A DNA stretch of 64,000 nucleotides from Halopseudomonas maritima (GCF_021545785.1 NZ_CP079801.1:1984001-2048000), one strand, 5' to 3'. Positions 51,126 through 61,067 are shown, counted from the first letter of the stretch. Notes: generated from the letters alone by a model not told the origin. Numbers and translations are program-made.

Positions 51126-51161
51126 TGCCTGTGATCTAGGGCCCAGCAGAAGGCCCCAGGC

Positions 51162-52049
51162 TCAGGGCTCTCCGCCGATGGCAAAGTTCGGCAGGCTGTC
51201 GACGGGTTGGGCAAACTCGAAGGGGATGGATACCGTCTGCAGGCCGACGTTTTTCTGCACTACAAAGTGCAGGTGCGGGCCGGTGCTGTTGCCGGTGTTA
51301 CCCGACAGAGCCAGCAACTGGCCCGGGTTGATGCGCTCGCCCTCGCGCACCTGTACTGAGCCGCGCTTGAGGTGCAGGTAGACGCTCATGGTGCCGTCGT
51401 CATGCAGCAGGCGGACAAAGTTGCCCGAAGGGTTGGTGCCGCGGCCGCTCTGGTTGTTCTCGATTTTCACGACCTGGCCGGCGCGCGCCGCCACGATGGG
51501 TGTGCCCTCCGGCATGGCGATATCGATGGCGTAGCGGCCCTTGAGGCCGGTGTGGCTGTAGCGCCCGCCCGGGCCCTGGGTCATGCGGAACGGGCCGCCG
51601 CGCCAGGGCAGCGGGTAATGGGTCAGGGTTTGCTCGGCGCGCGGGTCGCCCAGGGCGTGCTCGAGACGGTAGTCGTAGCTGGGGGCGCCGTCTGCGGTGG
51701 GTTGCAGGGTGACCAGACGAATCTGCTGGCGCGGCGGCAGTACCCAGTTGATGGGTTCGCTGGGTGCGCCAAGCACATTCTGGGCGTTGCTGACGGTCAG
51801 GCGGATTTCCACCGGCGCGTAGAGGTCGTTGTGGACAATCAGCGTCTCGCCACCGGCGTGCCGGCGCTTGGTGACGTACACCTCGCGGTCCACGTTTTCC
51901 ACCATGGCATCGCGAAACACGATGACCTGTGCGCCCTCTACCCGTTGGTCGGTATAGGTGGTCACACCGTTGGCATCGGTGTACTTGTAGATGTTGCCGG
52001 CCAGCGCCAGCGGGCTGGCCAGCAGAAGTGTTGGCAGTAAGGCACGCAT
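51162..52049 (-). CDS. M23 family metallopeptidase with DUF4124 N-terminus
   Basis: 295 aa. A signal peptide (cut after ALAG, about 18) leads to a DUF4124 motif (IYKYTDANGVTTYTDQRV). The C-terminal half is an M23/LytM endopeptidase: HTGLKGRYAIDIAMPEG (about 166-182, HxxxxxxxxD zinc pattern), VYLHLKRGSV and GPHLHFVV (HxH, about 262-269). All three zinc ligand sites are present, so it is likely an active murein endopeptidase or a divisome activator's partner. Convergent with rpmG. Confidence 0.92.
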   Translation of the reverse strand: MRALLPTLLLASPLALAGNIYKYTDANGVTTYTDQRVEGAQVIVFRDAMVENVDREVYVTKRRHAGGETLIVHNDLYAPVEIRLTVSNAQNVLGAPSEPINWVLPPRQQIRLVTLQPTADGAPSYDYRLEHALGDPRAEQTLTHYPLPWRGGPFRMTQGPGGRYSHTGLKGRYAIDIAMPEGTPIVAARAGQVVKIENNQSGRGTNPSGNFVRLLHDDGTMSVYLHLKRGSVQVREGERINPGQLLALSGNTGNSTGPHLHFVVQKNVGLQTVSIPFEFAQPVDSLPNFAIGGEP

Positions 52050-52125
52050 CCGCTGCTACCTTTGTTGTGATTGGTGCTTTTCTGCGAGTCTAGCGCTGAA
52101 CGCGGGCCGTGGCGACCCGCGTTTG

Positions 52126-53307
52126 TCAGCTGGCCGGGCGTAGCGAATAGGTACGCAGCGAGTCGGCAAACTCCTGCAGCGCCTTGATACCGCTGTCTTC
52201 GGCCTGATGGCACCAGTCTTTCAGCGCCTGCAGCATGTCGTGGCTATTGGCGCTGGTACGGCCCCAGATCTGTTGCAGGGCCAGGCGTTTCTCGTAGATC
52301 ACCTTGAGTGCCTGGCTATGCTCCAGCATGGTCTGAATGCGGGCCTCGTGCTTTTCATTCAGCAGGCTGGTTTCGCGGCTGAGCAGGCGCTTGGCGCGGC
52401 GGAACAGGTGACGCACCGACTGATCCATGCGCTCCAGTTCACTGCGCACCGCCGGCTTGATGACCAGCTTGCGGTACTGGGCCATGATCTGGAAGCGGTT
52501 GTTGAGAATCGCCATGGCAGTGTCCATGTCCAGCGTTTGCTTGCCCTCAACGCGGTGGGCAATCGGTGCGGTACGGCGCACTTCGGCCAGGCCCAGCAGG
52601 CTGAACAGACGAATCCACAGCCAGCCCATGTCAAACTCCCACTTCTTGACCGAGAGTTTGGCCGAGTTGGGGTAGGTGTGGTGGTTGTTGTGCAGCTCTT
52701 CGCCGCCGATCAGGATGCCCCAGGGCAGGATGTTGGTGGCGGCGTCGCGGCACTCGAAGTTGCGGTAGCCCAGGGCGTGCCCCAGGCCGTTGATAACGCC
52801 GGCTGCTAATACCGGAATCCACATCATCTGCACCGCCCAGATGGTAATGCCTAGCACGCCGAACAGTGCCAGGTCGATCAGCGCCATCAGGGTCACGCCG
52901 GCAATCGGAAAGCGGCTGTAGAGGTTGCGCTCAATCCAGTCATCCGGGCAGTTCTTGCCGTAGATGCGCAGGGTTTCCTCGTTCTTGGCCTCTTCCATGT
53001 AGAGCTCTGCACCTTTGCGCAGCACGGTAGTCAGGCCCTTGTGCACGGGGCTGTGCGGGTCATCGGGTGTTTCGCATTTGGCATGATGCTTGCGATGGAT
53101 GGCGGTCCATTCGCGGGTGTTCATGCTGGTTGTCAGCCACAGCCAAAAGCGGAAAAAATGCTTGAGCGCAGGATGCAGTTCAAGAGAGCGGTGCGCCGAG
53201 TAGCGGTGCAGGTACACTGTGACGCTGACGATGGTGATGTGTGTCAGGACCAGCGTGACTGCAATCAGTTGCCACACGGACAGGTCAAGTAAGCCGTTGT
53301 ACCACAT
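52126..53307 (-). CDS. desA: Acyl-CoA/lipid delta-9 fatty acid desaturase
   Basis: 393 aa membrane di-iron desaturase. The three His boxes are HRYSAH (34-39), HRKHH (71-75) and HNNHH (206-210), with four hydrophobic helices between them. It introduces a double bond in membrane acyl chains, as DesA does in P. aeruginosa. The C-terminal 130 residues (from about 265) form a helical, charged extension. Confidence 0.93.
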   Translation of the reverse strand: MWYNGLLDLSVWQLIAVTLVLTHITIVSVTVYLHRYSAHRSLELHPALKHFFRFWLWLTTSMNTREWTAIHRKHHAKCETPDDPHSPVHKGLTTVLRKGAELYMEEAKNEETLRIYGKNCPDDWIERNLYSRFPIAGVTLMALIDLALFGVLGITIWAVQMMWIPVLAAGVINGLGHALGYRNFECRDAATNILPWGILIGGEELHNNHHTYPNSAKLSVKKWEFDMGWLWIRLFSLLGLAEVRRTAPIAHRVEGKQTLDMDTAMAILNNRFQIMAQYRKLVIKPAVRSELERMDQSVRHLFRRAKRLLSRETSLLNEKHEARIQTMLEHSQALKVIYEKRLALQQIWGRTSANSHDMLQALKDWCHQAEDSGIKALQEFADSLRTYSLRPAS

Positions 53308-53457
53308 AAAGACAGTTTACCTCGTTAGAATGCGCGGGCTGCACGCCCGTTTCCGGCCGATTATGGACCAACAGATGTACGATGAACATGACCATGGGTC
53401 GCTCTGCCCCCCCTACTATAGTTACCGAATGTTGATTTGCCGCCCCGGAAACATCCC

Positions 53458-55725
53458 ATGAGGTCCTCTTCCGGTGCTTGGGCCGTCACGCTGTCCTATA
53501 TCGCTGTGGCGACGGTCTGGGTGCTGTTCAGCGACTCCTGGTTACGCATGCTGGATACGGAGCTGCAGTATCGCCTGCAAACGGTCAAGGGGGTCGGCTT
53601 TGTGCTGGTCACCGGGGTGCTGCTGTTCTTCTCGGTGCGCTATCACCTGCGTCGTCGCCGGCAGCAGGAGCGCGCGTTGCGCCGTAGCCAGGAACGTTTT
53701 GACCTGGCGTTGACCGGGGGTAACGACGGTGTCTGGGACTGGAACATCGACGCGCAGCAGCTATACCTGTCGCCACGCAGCTGCGAAATTCTGGGCTTGC
53801 CGCCTGGCAGCGCACCGCTCGGTGATTGGCTGCACCTGCTCGCCGCCGAGGACCGGGCCGGCGCCCATACGGCGCTGGTGCAGCACCTGCGCGGGGACTC
53901 TGAGCGGCTGGATGTGACCTGCCGTGTGGAGCACCCGGACGGCGGGGGCGGCTGGGTGCATGCCGGAGGTCGCGCCGTGCGCGACGAGATTGGCCGGGCC
54001 ACGCGGCTGGTAGGCGTGCTGCGTGATGTCAGCGAGCAGGTGGCGCGCGAGCTGCGATTGCGGCAGGCAGGGGTGATGTTTGACTGTACCAGCGAAGGGA
54101 TGCTGATCTGTGATGCTGGCCAGACCATTATCGACGTCAATAACGCCTTCTGCAGTATCACTGGTTATCGTGCGGACGAGGTGATTGGCCGTCACCCAAA
54201 CCTGTTGGCCTCCGGACGTCACGACGCAGCCTTTTACCGACAGATGTGGCAGCAGCTGATGGGCAGCGGTCGCTGGTCCGGGGAAATCTGGAACCGGCGC
54301 AAGAATGGTGAAATCTATCCCCAATGGCAGAACATCATCGCCGTGCGCGACCAGCGCGGTGAGCTGAGCCATTATGTGGCGGTGTTTGCCGATCTCAGCA
54401 CACTCAAGCGCAACCAGCAGGAAATCGACTACCTGGCCCACCACGACCCGCTGACCAAGCTGCCCAACCGCCTGCTGCTGAACGAGCGTCTGAGCACCGC
54501 CTTGGCGCGCGCTCGGCGCCAAGGCGGCGAGCTGGGCGTGCTGTTTATCGACCTGGACCGCTTCAAGGGTGTTAATGACAGCCTGGGGCACAGCGCCGGT
54601 GATCAACTGCTGCAGCGGGTGGCTGAGCGCATGCAGAGGGTCTGCGATGACGGCGATACGCTGGCGCGTCTGAGTAGTGACGAGTTTGCGTTGCTGATCG
54701 AGCGGCCGCTGGATGTCGAGCAGTTGGGCAAGCTGGCCGAGCGCATCCTGCGGCTGTTGCAGGCGCCCTTTGAGCTGTCCGGGCAACTGCTGCATATGAG
54801 TGCCAGTGTCGGTTTGGCGATTTTTCCGCGTGATGGCTGCGATGGCGCAGAGCTGCTCAAGAATGCGGATTCGGCGATGTCGCTGGCCAAGCAGCGCGGA
54901 CGCAATGGTTACGCCTTCTATACCCAGGACCTGACCGCGCAGGCGCGTCGACGCCTAAGCCTGGAAACCGACCTGCACGAAGCCATCAACACCGGGCAGC
55001 TGCGTGTGTATTACCAGTTGCAGAAATCCTTGAGCGAAGACCGCTGGGTCAGTGCCGAGGCCTTGGTGCGCTGGGAACACCCCAGTCAGGGCATAGTCGC
55101 GCCCGGCGAGTTCCTGCCGGTGGCGCGGCAGGCCGGGCTGATGGGCGAGATAGACGAGTATGTGCTGGATGAAGCCTGCCGCCAGCTGCGCAACTGGCAG
55201 CAGGCCGGCTATGGTCTGGAGTCGGTGGCGGTAAACATGTCTGGCTACTGGCTGGAGCGCGGCGATGTAGTGCGTTGTGTCGAGCAGGCGTTGCGGCGGC
55301 ACGGGTTGCCACCTGCTGCGCTGGAGCTGGAGGTGACCGAGGACGAGATGATGCAGTTTGGCGATGCTGCCGTGCAGCTGCTTGATCGGCTGGCTGCGCT
55401 GGGAGTGCGGCTGGCCATTGATGATTTCGGTACCGGCCACTCCTCGTTGTTGCGACTCAAGCGCATGCCGGTTAACAAGTTGAAAATCGACCGCGGTTTT
55501 GTCGTCGATCTGCCGGGTAGCGAACGCGATAGTGCCATGGCTCGCGCAATCATTGCGCTGGGCAAGGGCCTGCACCTGCAGTTGATTGCCGAGGGCGTGG
55601 AAACCGCAGCCCAGCAGGCGTTGCTGCGCGAGCTGGGCTGCGATGTCGGGCAGGGCTACCTGTACAACCGGCCGCTGCCGGCGGCGCAGATCGAGCCGCT
55701 GCTGCAGGCGCCGCCGCATGCCTGA
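53458..55725 (+). CDS. PAS/PAC-GGDEF-EAL protein, probable c-di-GMP phosphodiesterase
   Basis: 755 aa from the ATG at 53458 (an in-frame TTG at 53437 is the alternative). Two N-terminal membrane helices (about 8-30 and 45-66), two PAS domains (about 75-200 and 205-330), a GGDEF domain (330-495) and an EAL domain (500-750). The GGDEF signature is degenerate (RLSSDEFALL near 405), so cyclase activity is unlikely. The EAL domain looks active: AEALVRWEHP (about 531), the Asn in VNMSGYW, LEVTEDE, DDFGTGHSSL, K in KLKIDRGF and AEGVET. It is likely a regulated c-di-GMP hydrolase. Confidence 0.93.
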   Translation: MRSSSGAWAVTLSYIAVATVWVLFSDSWLRMLDTELQYRLQTVKGVGFVLVTGVLLFFSVRYHLRRRRQQERALRRSQERFDLALTGGNDGVWDWNIDAQQLYLSPRSCEILGLPPGSAPLGDWLHLLAAEDRAGAHTALVQHLRGDSERLDVTCRVEHPDGGGGWVHAGGRAVRDEIGRATRLVGVLRDVSEQVARELRLRQAGVMFDCTSEGMLICDAGQTIIDVNNAFCSITGYRADEVIGRHPNLLASGRHDAAFYRQMWQQLMGSGRWSGEIWNRRKNGEIYPQWQNIIAVRDQRGELSHYVAVFADLSTLKRNQQEIDYLAHHDPLTKLPNRLLLNERLSTALARARRQGGELGVLFIDLDRFKGVNDSLGHSAGDQLLQRVAERMQRVCDDGDTLARLSSDEFALLIERPLDVEQLGKLAERILRLLQAPFELSGQLLHMSASVGLAIFPRDGCDGAELLKNADSAMSLAKQRGRNGYAFYTQDLTAQARRRLSLETDLHEAINTGQLRVYYQLQKSLSEDRWVSAEALVRWEHPSQGIVAPGEFLPVARQAGLMGEIDEYVLDEACRQLRNWQQAGYGLESVAVNMSGYWLERGDVVRCVEQALRRHGLPPAALELEVTEDEMMQFGDAAVQLLDRLAALGVRLAIDDFGTGHSSLLRLKRMPVNKLKIDRGFVVDLPGSERDSAMARAIIALGKGLHLQLIAEGVETAAQQALLRELGCDVGQGYLYNRPLPAAQIEPLLQAPPHA

Positions 55726-56383
55726 GTTTCAGCCGTTGCGAATGGCACGTGCGGCGCCGTGCCGGGTCGGCCCGCAGGATCAGAGCTGGCTTGCCGCGCC
55801 ACAGGCCCCCATCCGGCGCTGGCCGCTGGAGCGCGAAGCGCCGGAGAGCGGACAGGTCACCAGTCTGGTTGAATACCTGCCGGGCGCGCGTTTTCCGGCC
55901 CATTGCCATCCGGCTGGCGAGGAGATACTGGTACTCGACGGCGTCTTCAGCGATCAGAGCGGTGACTTCCCGGCTGGCAGTTACCTGCGCAGCCCGGCCG
56001 GCTCGTCCCATGCGCCCTTTTCCCAGCCCGGGTGTGTGATATTCGTCAAGCTGAACCAGCTTGCTGCCGAGGACCGGCAAACCCTGCGTCTGCTGCCCGG
56101 TGCCGTGTCCAGTCAGGCCTTCGCGCCGGACATCACTGGCCAACTGCTGCATGAACATGGCCCGGAGCAGACCTGGCTGTTGAACTGTGCCGTCGGCGCG
56201 CGTCTGGTTTGGGCGGGGGCGCCGGCGGCCGAGTTGCTGGTGTTATCGGGGGGCTTGCAGGAAGGGGAGGTACGCGCTGGAGCGCTGAGCTGGTTCCGCG
56301 ACCCGGCGCTGGGCAGGTTGGGGCTGCTGGCCGCGGCCCCGACCCGTGTGCTGCTCAAAATCGGGGCGCTGCGCGGCCTCTAG
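55718..56383 (+). CDS. ChrR-like cupin domain protein
   Basis: 221 aa from the ATG at 55718, overlapping the stop of the EAL gene by 8 nt; a downstream ATG at 55742 is an alternative. Two halves: the first (about 15-105) is a cupin with metal motif HCHPAGEEILVLDG and YLRSPAGSSHAPFS, as in the anti-sigma factor ChrR; the second (about 115-220) is a weaker cupin-like repeat. It lacks the N-terminal zinc anti-sigma domain of true ChrR. Coupled to the EAL gene, role unknown. Confidence 0.82.
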   Translation: MPEFQPLRMARAAPCRVGPQDQSWLAAPQAPIRRWPLEREAPESGQVTSLVEYLPGARFPAHCHPAGEEILVLDGVFSDQSGDFPAGSYLRSPAGSSHAPFSQPGCVIFVKLNQLAAEDRQTLRLLPGAVSSQAFAPDITGQLLHEHGPEQTWLLNCAVGARLVWAGAPAAELLVLSGGLQEGEVRAGALSWFRDPALGRLGLLAAAPTRVLLKIGALRGL

Positions 56384-56390
56384 CGGCCGC

Positions 56391-57188
56391 TTACAGGAAG
56401 ATCCACAGCAGCAGCGCGCCCAGCACGATGCGGTAGACCACAAACGGCTGCATACCGATGCGCTTGATGAACGCCAGGAAGTAGTGAATGCACAGGTAGG
56501 CGCTGATGCCCGACAGCACCACACCGGCTGCCATCTGCGCCCAGTCGACCGCAACCTGGCTCTCGACCAGCTCGATGGTTTCCAGGCCGCAGGCCAGAAC
56601 GATCACCGGAATCGACAGCAGGAACGAGAAACGTGCCGAGGCTTCACGGCTCATGCCCAGCATCAGCGCGGCGGTCATGGTGATGCCCGAGCGCGAGGTG
56701 CCAGGGAATAGCGCCAGCGCCTGTGCGCAGCCGATGAACAGCACATCCTTCCAGTTCATCTGATATTCGCTGCGGTTGCCGCGACAGCGCCAGTCCGCCC
56801 AGCCCAGCAGCAGACCGAAGGCGATCAGGCCGATAGACAGATAGACAGGCGAGCGCAGCACTGTCTCCACCGTATCCTTGAGCAGCAGGCCGGCGAGGCC
56901 GACCGGAATGGTACCGAGAATGACCGCCCAGGCCAGCTTGGCGTCGGCGTCCAGCTGGCGCGTGTGCAGCGAGCGGAGCCAGCTCTGCAGCATGCCGATG
57001 ATGTCGCGACGAAAGTAGATCAGCACCGCCGACAGGCTGCCCAGATGCAGGGCGACGTCAAAGGCCAGCCCCTGGTCCGGCCAATCGGTCAGCACTGGTA
57101 CCAGAATCAGGTGGGCAGAACTGGAAACGGGAAGAAATTCGGTGATGCCCTGAACGATTGCCAGGATGACGACCTGCAGCCACTCCAT
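56391..57188 (-). CDS. uppP: Undecaprenyl-diphosphatase UppP (BacA)
   Basis: 265 aa, about eight helices. It dephosphorylates undecaprenyl pyrophosphate to recycle the cell-wall lipid carrier. Active-site motifs: ITEFLPVSSSAHLILV (about 15-30) and the PGTSRSG loop (about 161-167). Confidence 0.96.
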   Translation of the reverse strand: MEWLQVVILAIVQGITEFLPVSSSAHLILVPVLTDWPDQGLAFDVALHLGSLSAVLIYFRRDIIGMLQSWLRSLHTRQLDADAKLAWAVILGTIPVGLAGLLLKDTVETVLRSPVYLSIGLIAFGLLLGWADWRCRGNRSEYQMNWKDVLFIGCAQALALFPGTSRSGITMTAALMLGMSREASARFSFLLSIPVIVLACGLETIELVESQVAVDWAQMAAGVVLSGISAYLCIHYFLAFIKRIGMQPFVVYRIVLGALLLWIFL

Positions 57189-57434
57189 GTTGACGCTGTG
57201 CTCCGTGAGTTGAGGTTGGGCGGACGCGCTCGCGCCGCTGCGGCAAAGAGGCGCAAGTAAAGCATGCCGGACCGGCGGGCGCGAGCCTTTAGGAAGTGCT
57301 GATCAACTCCTTGACGGCGGCCCTTGGCGATTATGCGCAAATAACACGCTCATTGATCGACCTGCGCGCGGATGGTTCCCGGCCGGTATTGCATGGCATT
57401 GTCGGACAAATACAACAACAAACAGGAGAGGCGC

Positions 57435-58454
57435 ATGCGCTGGACACATCGACCAGAGGGTTCCAACTGGGGTGATTTTGGTGCCGACGATGAGCTGGGT
57501 CGGCTTAACCTGCTGACCGCAGGCAAAGTACTGCAAGGCGTGGCCGAGGTGCGCGAGGGGCGCAGTTTCTGCCTGAGTCTGCCGCTCGACTACCCGGGCG
57601 GTAATGCGCTCAATCGCTTGCGCCATCCGCCGCGGCGTTTTACCTCTGGGCGCGGCGACAAGCTCAACTACAACTTCGAGCTGCACCGGCTGAACCCGGA
57701 CTTTACCGACGTGGTCAGTGACGATGCGGTACTGCTGTACACCCAGTACTCGACCCAGTGGGATGCCCTGTCGCACGTGGGTGGCCTGTTTGATGCCGAT
57801 GGCGACGGCGTGCCCGAGCCGCTGTATTACAACGGCTGGAAGGCCGGAGAGCATATCTGTGGGCCGGCCGGCCACGAGGACGCGCTGGAGGGCGTGAACG
57901 CGGCGCGGCTGGGTATCGAGAAGATGGCCGAAACGGCCGTCAGCGGACGCGCAGTGCTGATCGACCTGGAGCGCCACTGCGGCCATGAGCGGGTGCTGGT
58001 GGACTATGCGCGCCTGCAGCAGATCATGCAGGCTGACGGCGTGGTGGTAGAGCCCGGCGATATGGTTTGCCTGTATACCGGCTTCGCTGATGTGATTCTG
58101 GAGATGGCGCGCGAGCCCGATGCCCAGCGTCTGGCAGCCAGCTGCGCGGTGCTCGATGGCCGCGACCCGGCACTGCTGCAATGGATTACCGACAGTGGCT
58201 TGAGCGTGCTGATCGCCGATAATTATGCGGTGGAGGCCTATCCGGCGCGCGAGGGCGACGGCTGTTGCGCGGCGCTGCCGTTGCACGAGCATTGTTTGTT
58301 CAAGCTGGGTATTCACCTGGGCGAGCTGTGGTATCTGACCGACCTGGCGCGGGCGCTGCGCGCCGCCGGCCGCCACCGCTTTCTGCTGACCGCACCGCCG
58401 TTGCGGTTGCCCGGCGCAGTGGGCTCGCCGGTCTCGCCAGTTGCACTGATCTAG
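57435..58454 (+). CDS. Cyclase-family hydrolase (kynurenine formamidase-like)
   Basis: 339 aa from the ATG at 57435 with AGGAG upstream. Belongs to the cyclase family (PF04199), which includes metal-dependent amidases such as KynB. Visible: NWGDFGADDELGRLNLLTAG (about 11-30), TQWDALSHVGGLFDADGDG (about 106-124), matching the metal-site HxDxxxH region though its first His is replaced by Gln, GVNAARLGI and PLHEHCLFKLGIHLGELWYL near the C-terminus. Substrate unknown. Confidence 0.87.
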   Translation: MRWTHRPEGSNWGDFGADDELGRLNLLTAGKVLQGVAEVREGRSFCLSLPLDYPGGNALNRLRHPPRRFTSGRGDKLNYNFELHRLNPDFTDVVSDDAVLLYTQYSTQWDALSHVGGLFDADGDGVPEPLYYNGWKAGEHICGPAGHEDALEGVNAARLGIEKMAETAVSGRAVLIDLERHCGHERVLVDYARLQQIMQADGVVVEPGDMVCLYTGFADVILEMAREPDAQRLAASCAVLDGRDPALLQWITDSGLSVLIADNYAVEAYPAREGDGCCAALPLHEHCLFKLGIHLGELWYLTDLARALRAAGRHRFLLTAPPLRLPGAVGSPVSPVALI

Positions 58455-58694
58455 GGCGGTTTTACCCTGCCGCCAGACGGGCTGGACCGCTCAAAACCCG
58501 ACCATTTGGACAGGTGTGGTTCTATATTGGTGCGCAGGCTCTGTCATGGTGCCTTTTTCTGATCTTTTTTGGTGCGCCGGTTTGGGCGCGTGTTGATGGC
58601 ATCTTAGGTCGGGCGCCGATATGGCGGGGTGCCATCATCTGTGGTGTGCTTTTTGCAGGAGCGTTGTTCCGACTGACTCCGCGAGGCCGCCGCC

Positions 58695-60839
58695 GTGACT
58701 CTACGAAGCGATCAAATGAATCTGTCTGCGGTCGAGCGCCGCTGGTTGCCTTGGTTCGGTCCCGGCGGCAAGATCGCCATGGGCTGGGCCTGCCGGGTCA
58801 ATCGCAACCGCTACGCGCAGCTGGAATCGATCTTCAACAGCTTTGCAGCGACCCGTGTAAGGCTGCTGCAGCAATGGTGTGAAAACCAGTGGAGTGGCCT
58901 GCATAGCATTGCCCAGCAGTTGGGAGAGGGGCTCGGCACGCTTGATGAGACCAGCTTGTTGGCGCTGCGCAACAAGCTGCCGGATGCCTCCGAGCTATTC
59001 GTGCTGGACAGCACAGGCTCGCCGCTGTGCAGCAGTGCTGGCCAGCTGGGCGGCCTGCAACCTGATGCTCAGGCGGTACGCGCCGGCCTGCAGCATCGCT
59101 TTCTGCACGGCCCTTACGTAGACCCGCGCACCCGTCAGTTGGGGCCGTCCACCTCCAGTTTCCATGACGCCGTAACCCTGATGTTCTATCTGCCACTGAG
59201 CAATGCAGCCGGTCAGCCGTCGGGCTGCCTGTGCGCCCGGATACCCAACGACGTGCTGGGTGACCTAATTCAGCGTGAGGCGGGGCACATCTATCAGGAG
59301 TCCGGCGACAACTACATTTTCATGGTCGAATCGCGCTTCAATCCGAGTATCGAACCCGGGCGGGCGCTGTCGCGCTCGCGCTTTGAAGACAGCACTTTCA
59401 GTCATGGCGACAACCTGAAAAGCGGCATCAAGACGGCCTGGGGCACCGTTTCCGTGCGTGAGCACACCGAGTTTGAGGTGCGCTTTACCGACCCGGCTAC
59501 CGGTGAGTTGCATCCGGGGGTACGCGAGACCATTCGCAACGGCGAAAACCTGTACGTTAAATACCCCGGTTACTCCGACTACCGGCACATTCCGGTTATC
59601 GGCAAGGGCGTCACCTTCAGCCTGCCCGGCTCGCCTGACCGTTGGGGCATGATGTGCGAGGCCGACCTGGAGGAGGTTTACCGTTATCGCTCGCTCAGTT
59701 TCTCGCTGATGCAGCAGTTTTGGCTGCTGGCGGTGCTGGTATTTGCCGCGCAACTGGGTTTTGCCTGGGCCGGGCTTCAGGGTTGGGTCATGCACCTGGC
59801 CCACGTAGGGGTGCTGCTGGGGGCGGGCCTGTGGTTCCGCGTTGCTGCAACGCGCAAGCTGGCCCGCCGACTGGGCCGCATGACCGAGATTATCCGCAAT
59901 ATCGCCGAGGGCGAGGGCAACCTCAGTCAGCGTATGGACACCACCCGCCTGGTGGCCGACGAGACCGGCGAGCTGGGGCGCTGGATCAACAGCTTTATCG
60001 ACAACCTCGACACCATCGTGGGCCGGGTCAAGCAGGCCAGCCGTCACGCCTTGCAGAACAGCGAGCAGATGCTCGGGCGCAACCAGCAGGCCAGTGATAC
60101 CGCCGAGGAGGTGACCACCAATATCCAGCAGATGCTGAGCATGATCGAGGCACAACTGCAGACCGTGAACTCAGCGTCGGAAACCGCCGCGCAGATGAAG
60201 GCCAGCATGGCCACCGTGGTCGAAGCGGCGCGGGCGCGGCTGGATACCGTCACCAGCGGCACTCGCAAGATTCGTGACATTGTCGAAAGCTCGGCGGCCA
60301 GCGTGCAGGTGCTGGATAACCGCACCGGTGAGATTGTCGGCATGGTCTCGCTGATTACCGACATTACCAGCCAGACCAACCTGCTGGCGCTGAATGCGGC
60401 CATTGAGGCGGCGCGTGCGGGCGAACACGGCCGGGGCTTCGCCGTGGTCGCTGATGAGGTACGGGCGCTGGCTTCGCGCACCGCTAAGGCGGCCGAGGAG
60501 ATCAGTCAGGGCATCACCAGCATCCGCGATGCGACTCGCGAAACTGTGGTGGTGATGGAGCGCGGCGTGGCTGATGTGGATGTGCAATTGCAGCAAGCCG
60601 CCAGCGCGTCTGATGACAACAACTTGCTGCATCAGACCGTCGAGGAGCTGTTTGAAGTGATCTCGGTGATGGACACCAACAGCAAGGAGCACGGCCGCCA
60701 GGCCGGCCACGTAGCCGAAGCCACGCGCTCCATGAGCCAGGTAATCACCGCCCTGCGCGCCAGCTCCGGGCAGGTCAAGGAAACCGCATCACGGCTGCAT
60801 CAGTTGTCGGATACGTTTCAGGTTAGTGCCGACCGGTAG
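58695..60839 (+). CDS. Methyl-accepting chemotaxis protein
   Basis: 714 aa from a GTG at 58695 (GAGG upstream); an ATG at 58716 is the alternative. The C-terminal half (about 430-710) is the signalling domain with the hairpin tip TNLLALNAAIEAARAGEHGR and GFAVVADEVRALASRTAKAA. A TM pair sits at about 340-388 (FWLLAVLVFAAQLGFAWAGL, then WVMHLAHVGVLLGAG), with a HAMP-like linker to about 440. The N-terminal 335 residues contain a Cache-like sensory region (LFVLDSTGSPLCSS, DAVTLMFYLPLSNAAGQPSG) but no N-terminal membrane helix, unlike usual Cache receptors. Ligand unknown. Confidence 0.9.
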   Translation: MTLRSDQMNLSAVERRWLPWFGPGGKIAMGWACRVNRNRYAQLESIFNSFAATRVRLLQQWCENQWSGLHSIAQQLGEGLGTLDETSLLALRNKLPDASELFVLDSTGSPLCSSAGQLGGLQPDAQAVRAGLQHRFLHGPYVDPRTRQLGPSTSSFHDAVTLMFYLPLSNAAGQPSGCLCARIPNDVLGDLIQREAGHIYQESGDNYIFMVESRFNPSIEPGRALSRSRFEDSTFSHGDNLKSGIKTAWGTVSVREHTEFEVRFTDPATGELHPGVRETIRNGENLYVKYPGYSDYRHIPVIGKGVTFSLPGSPDRWGMMCEADLEEVYRYRSLSFSLMQQFWLLAVLVFAAQLGFAWAGLQGWVMHLAHVGVLLGAGLWFRVAATRKLARRLGRMTEIIRNIAEGEGNLSQRMDTTRLVADETGELGRWINSFIDNLDTIVGRVKQASRHALQNSEQMLGRNQQASDTAEEVTTNIQQMLSMIEAQLQTVNSASETAAQMKASMATVVEAARARLDTVTSGTRKIRDIVESSAASVQVLDNRTGEIVGMVSLITDITSQTNLLALNAAIEAARAGEHGRGFAVVADEVRALASRTAKAAEEISQGITSIRDATRETVVVMERGVADVDVQLQQAASASDDNNLLHQTVEELFEVISVMDTNSKEHGRQAGHVAEATRSMSQVITALRASSGQVKETASRLHQLSDTFQVSADR

Positions 60840-61067
60840 CCGGCTGCAGGCCGGCTAACGGCGGCTGGAAGCTAGAGGCTGGAAGCTGGAAGACGTAGAT
60901 CGGTGGGGTGTTGTGGATCTGCGCCCCGGCGAAGCTTGTGGGGCGCCCTTTGTAGATGGCTCTGGCTGGAGGCCAGAGGCTGAAGGCTGGAAGTTTTGGC
61001 TCCGAGTAAACGTCAAACCGACTCGCAAAGGCCCTTCCCATAGCCCAGCCACTCACTGAGAATTATG

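Noticed and set aside
58514..58882. Hydrophobic plus-strand frame just before and into the chemoreceptor gene, considered as its missing N-terminal helix after a frameshift
   Set aside because: It has no good SD, its hydrophobicity comes from a short T-rich stretch, and it would need to join a region that already looks like a normal receptor N-terminus. A homologue comparison could reopen this.
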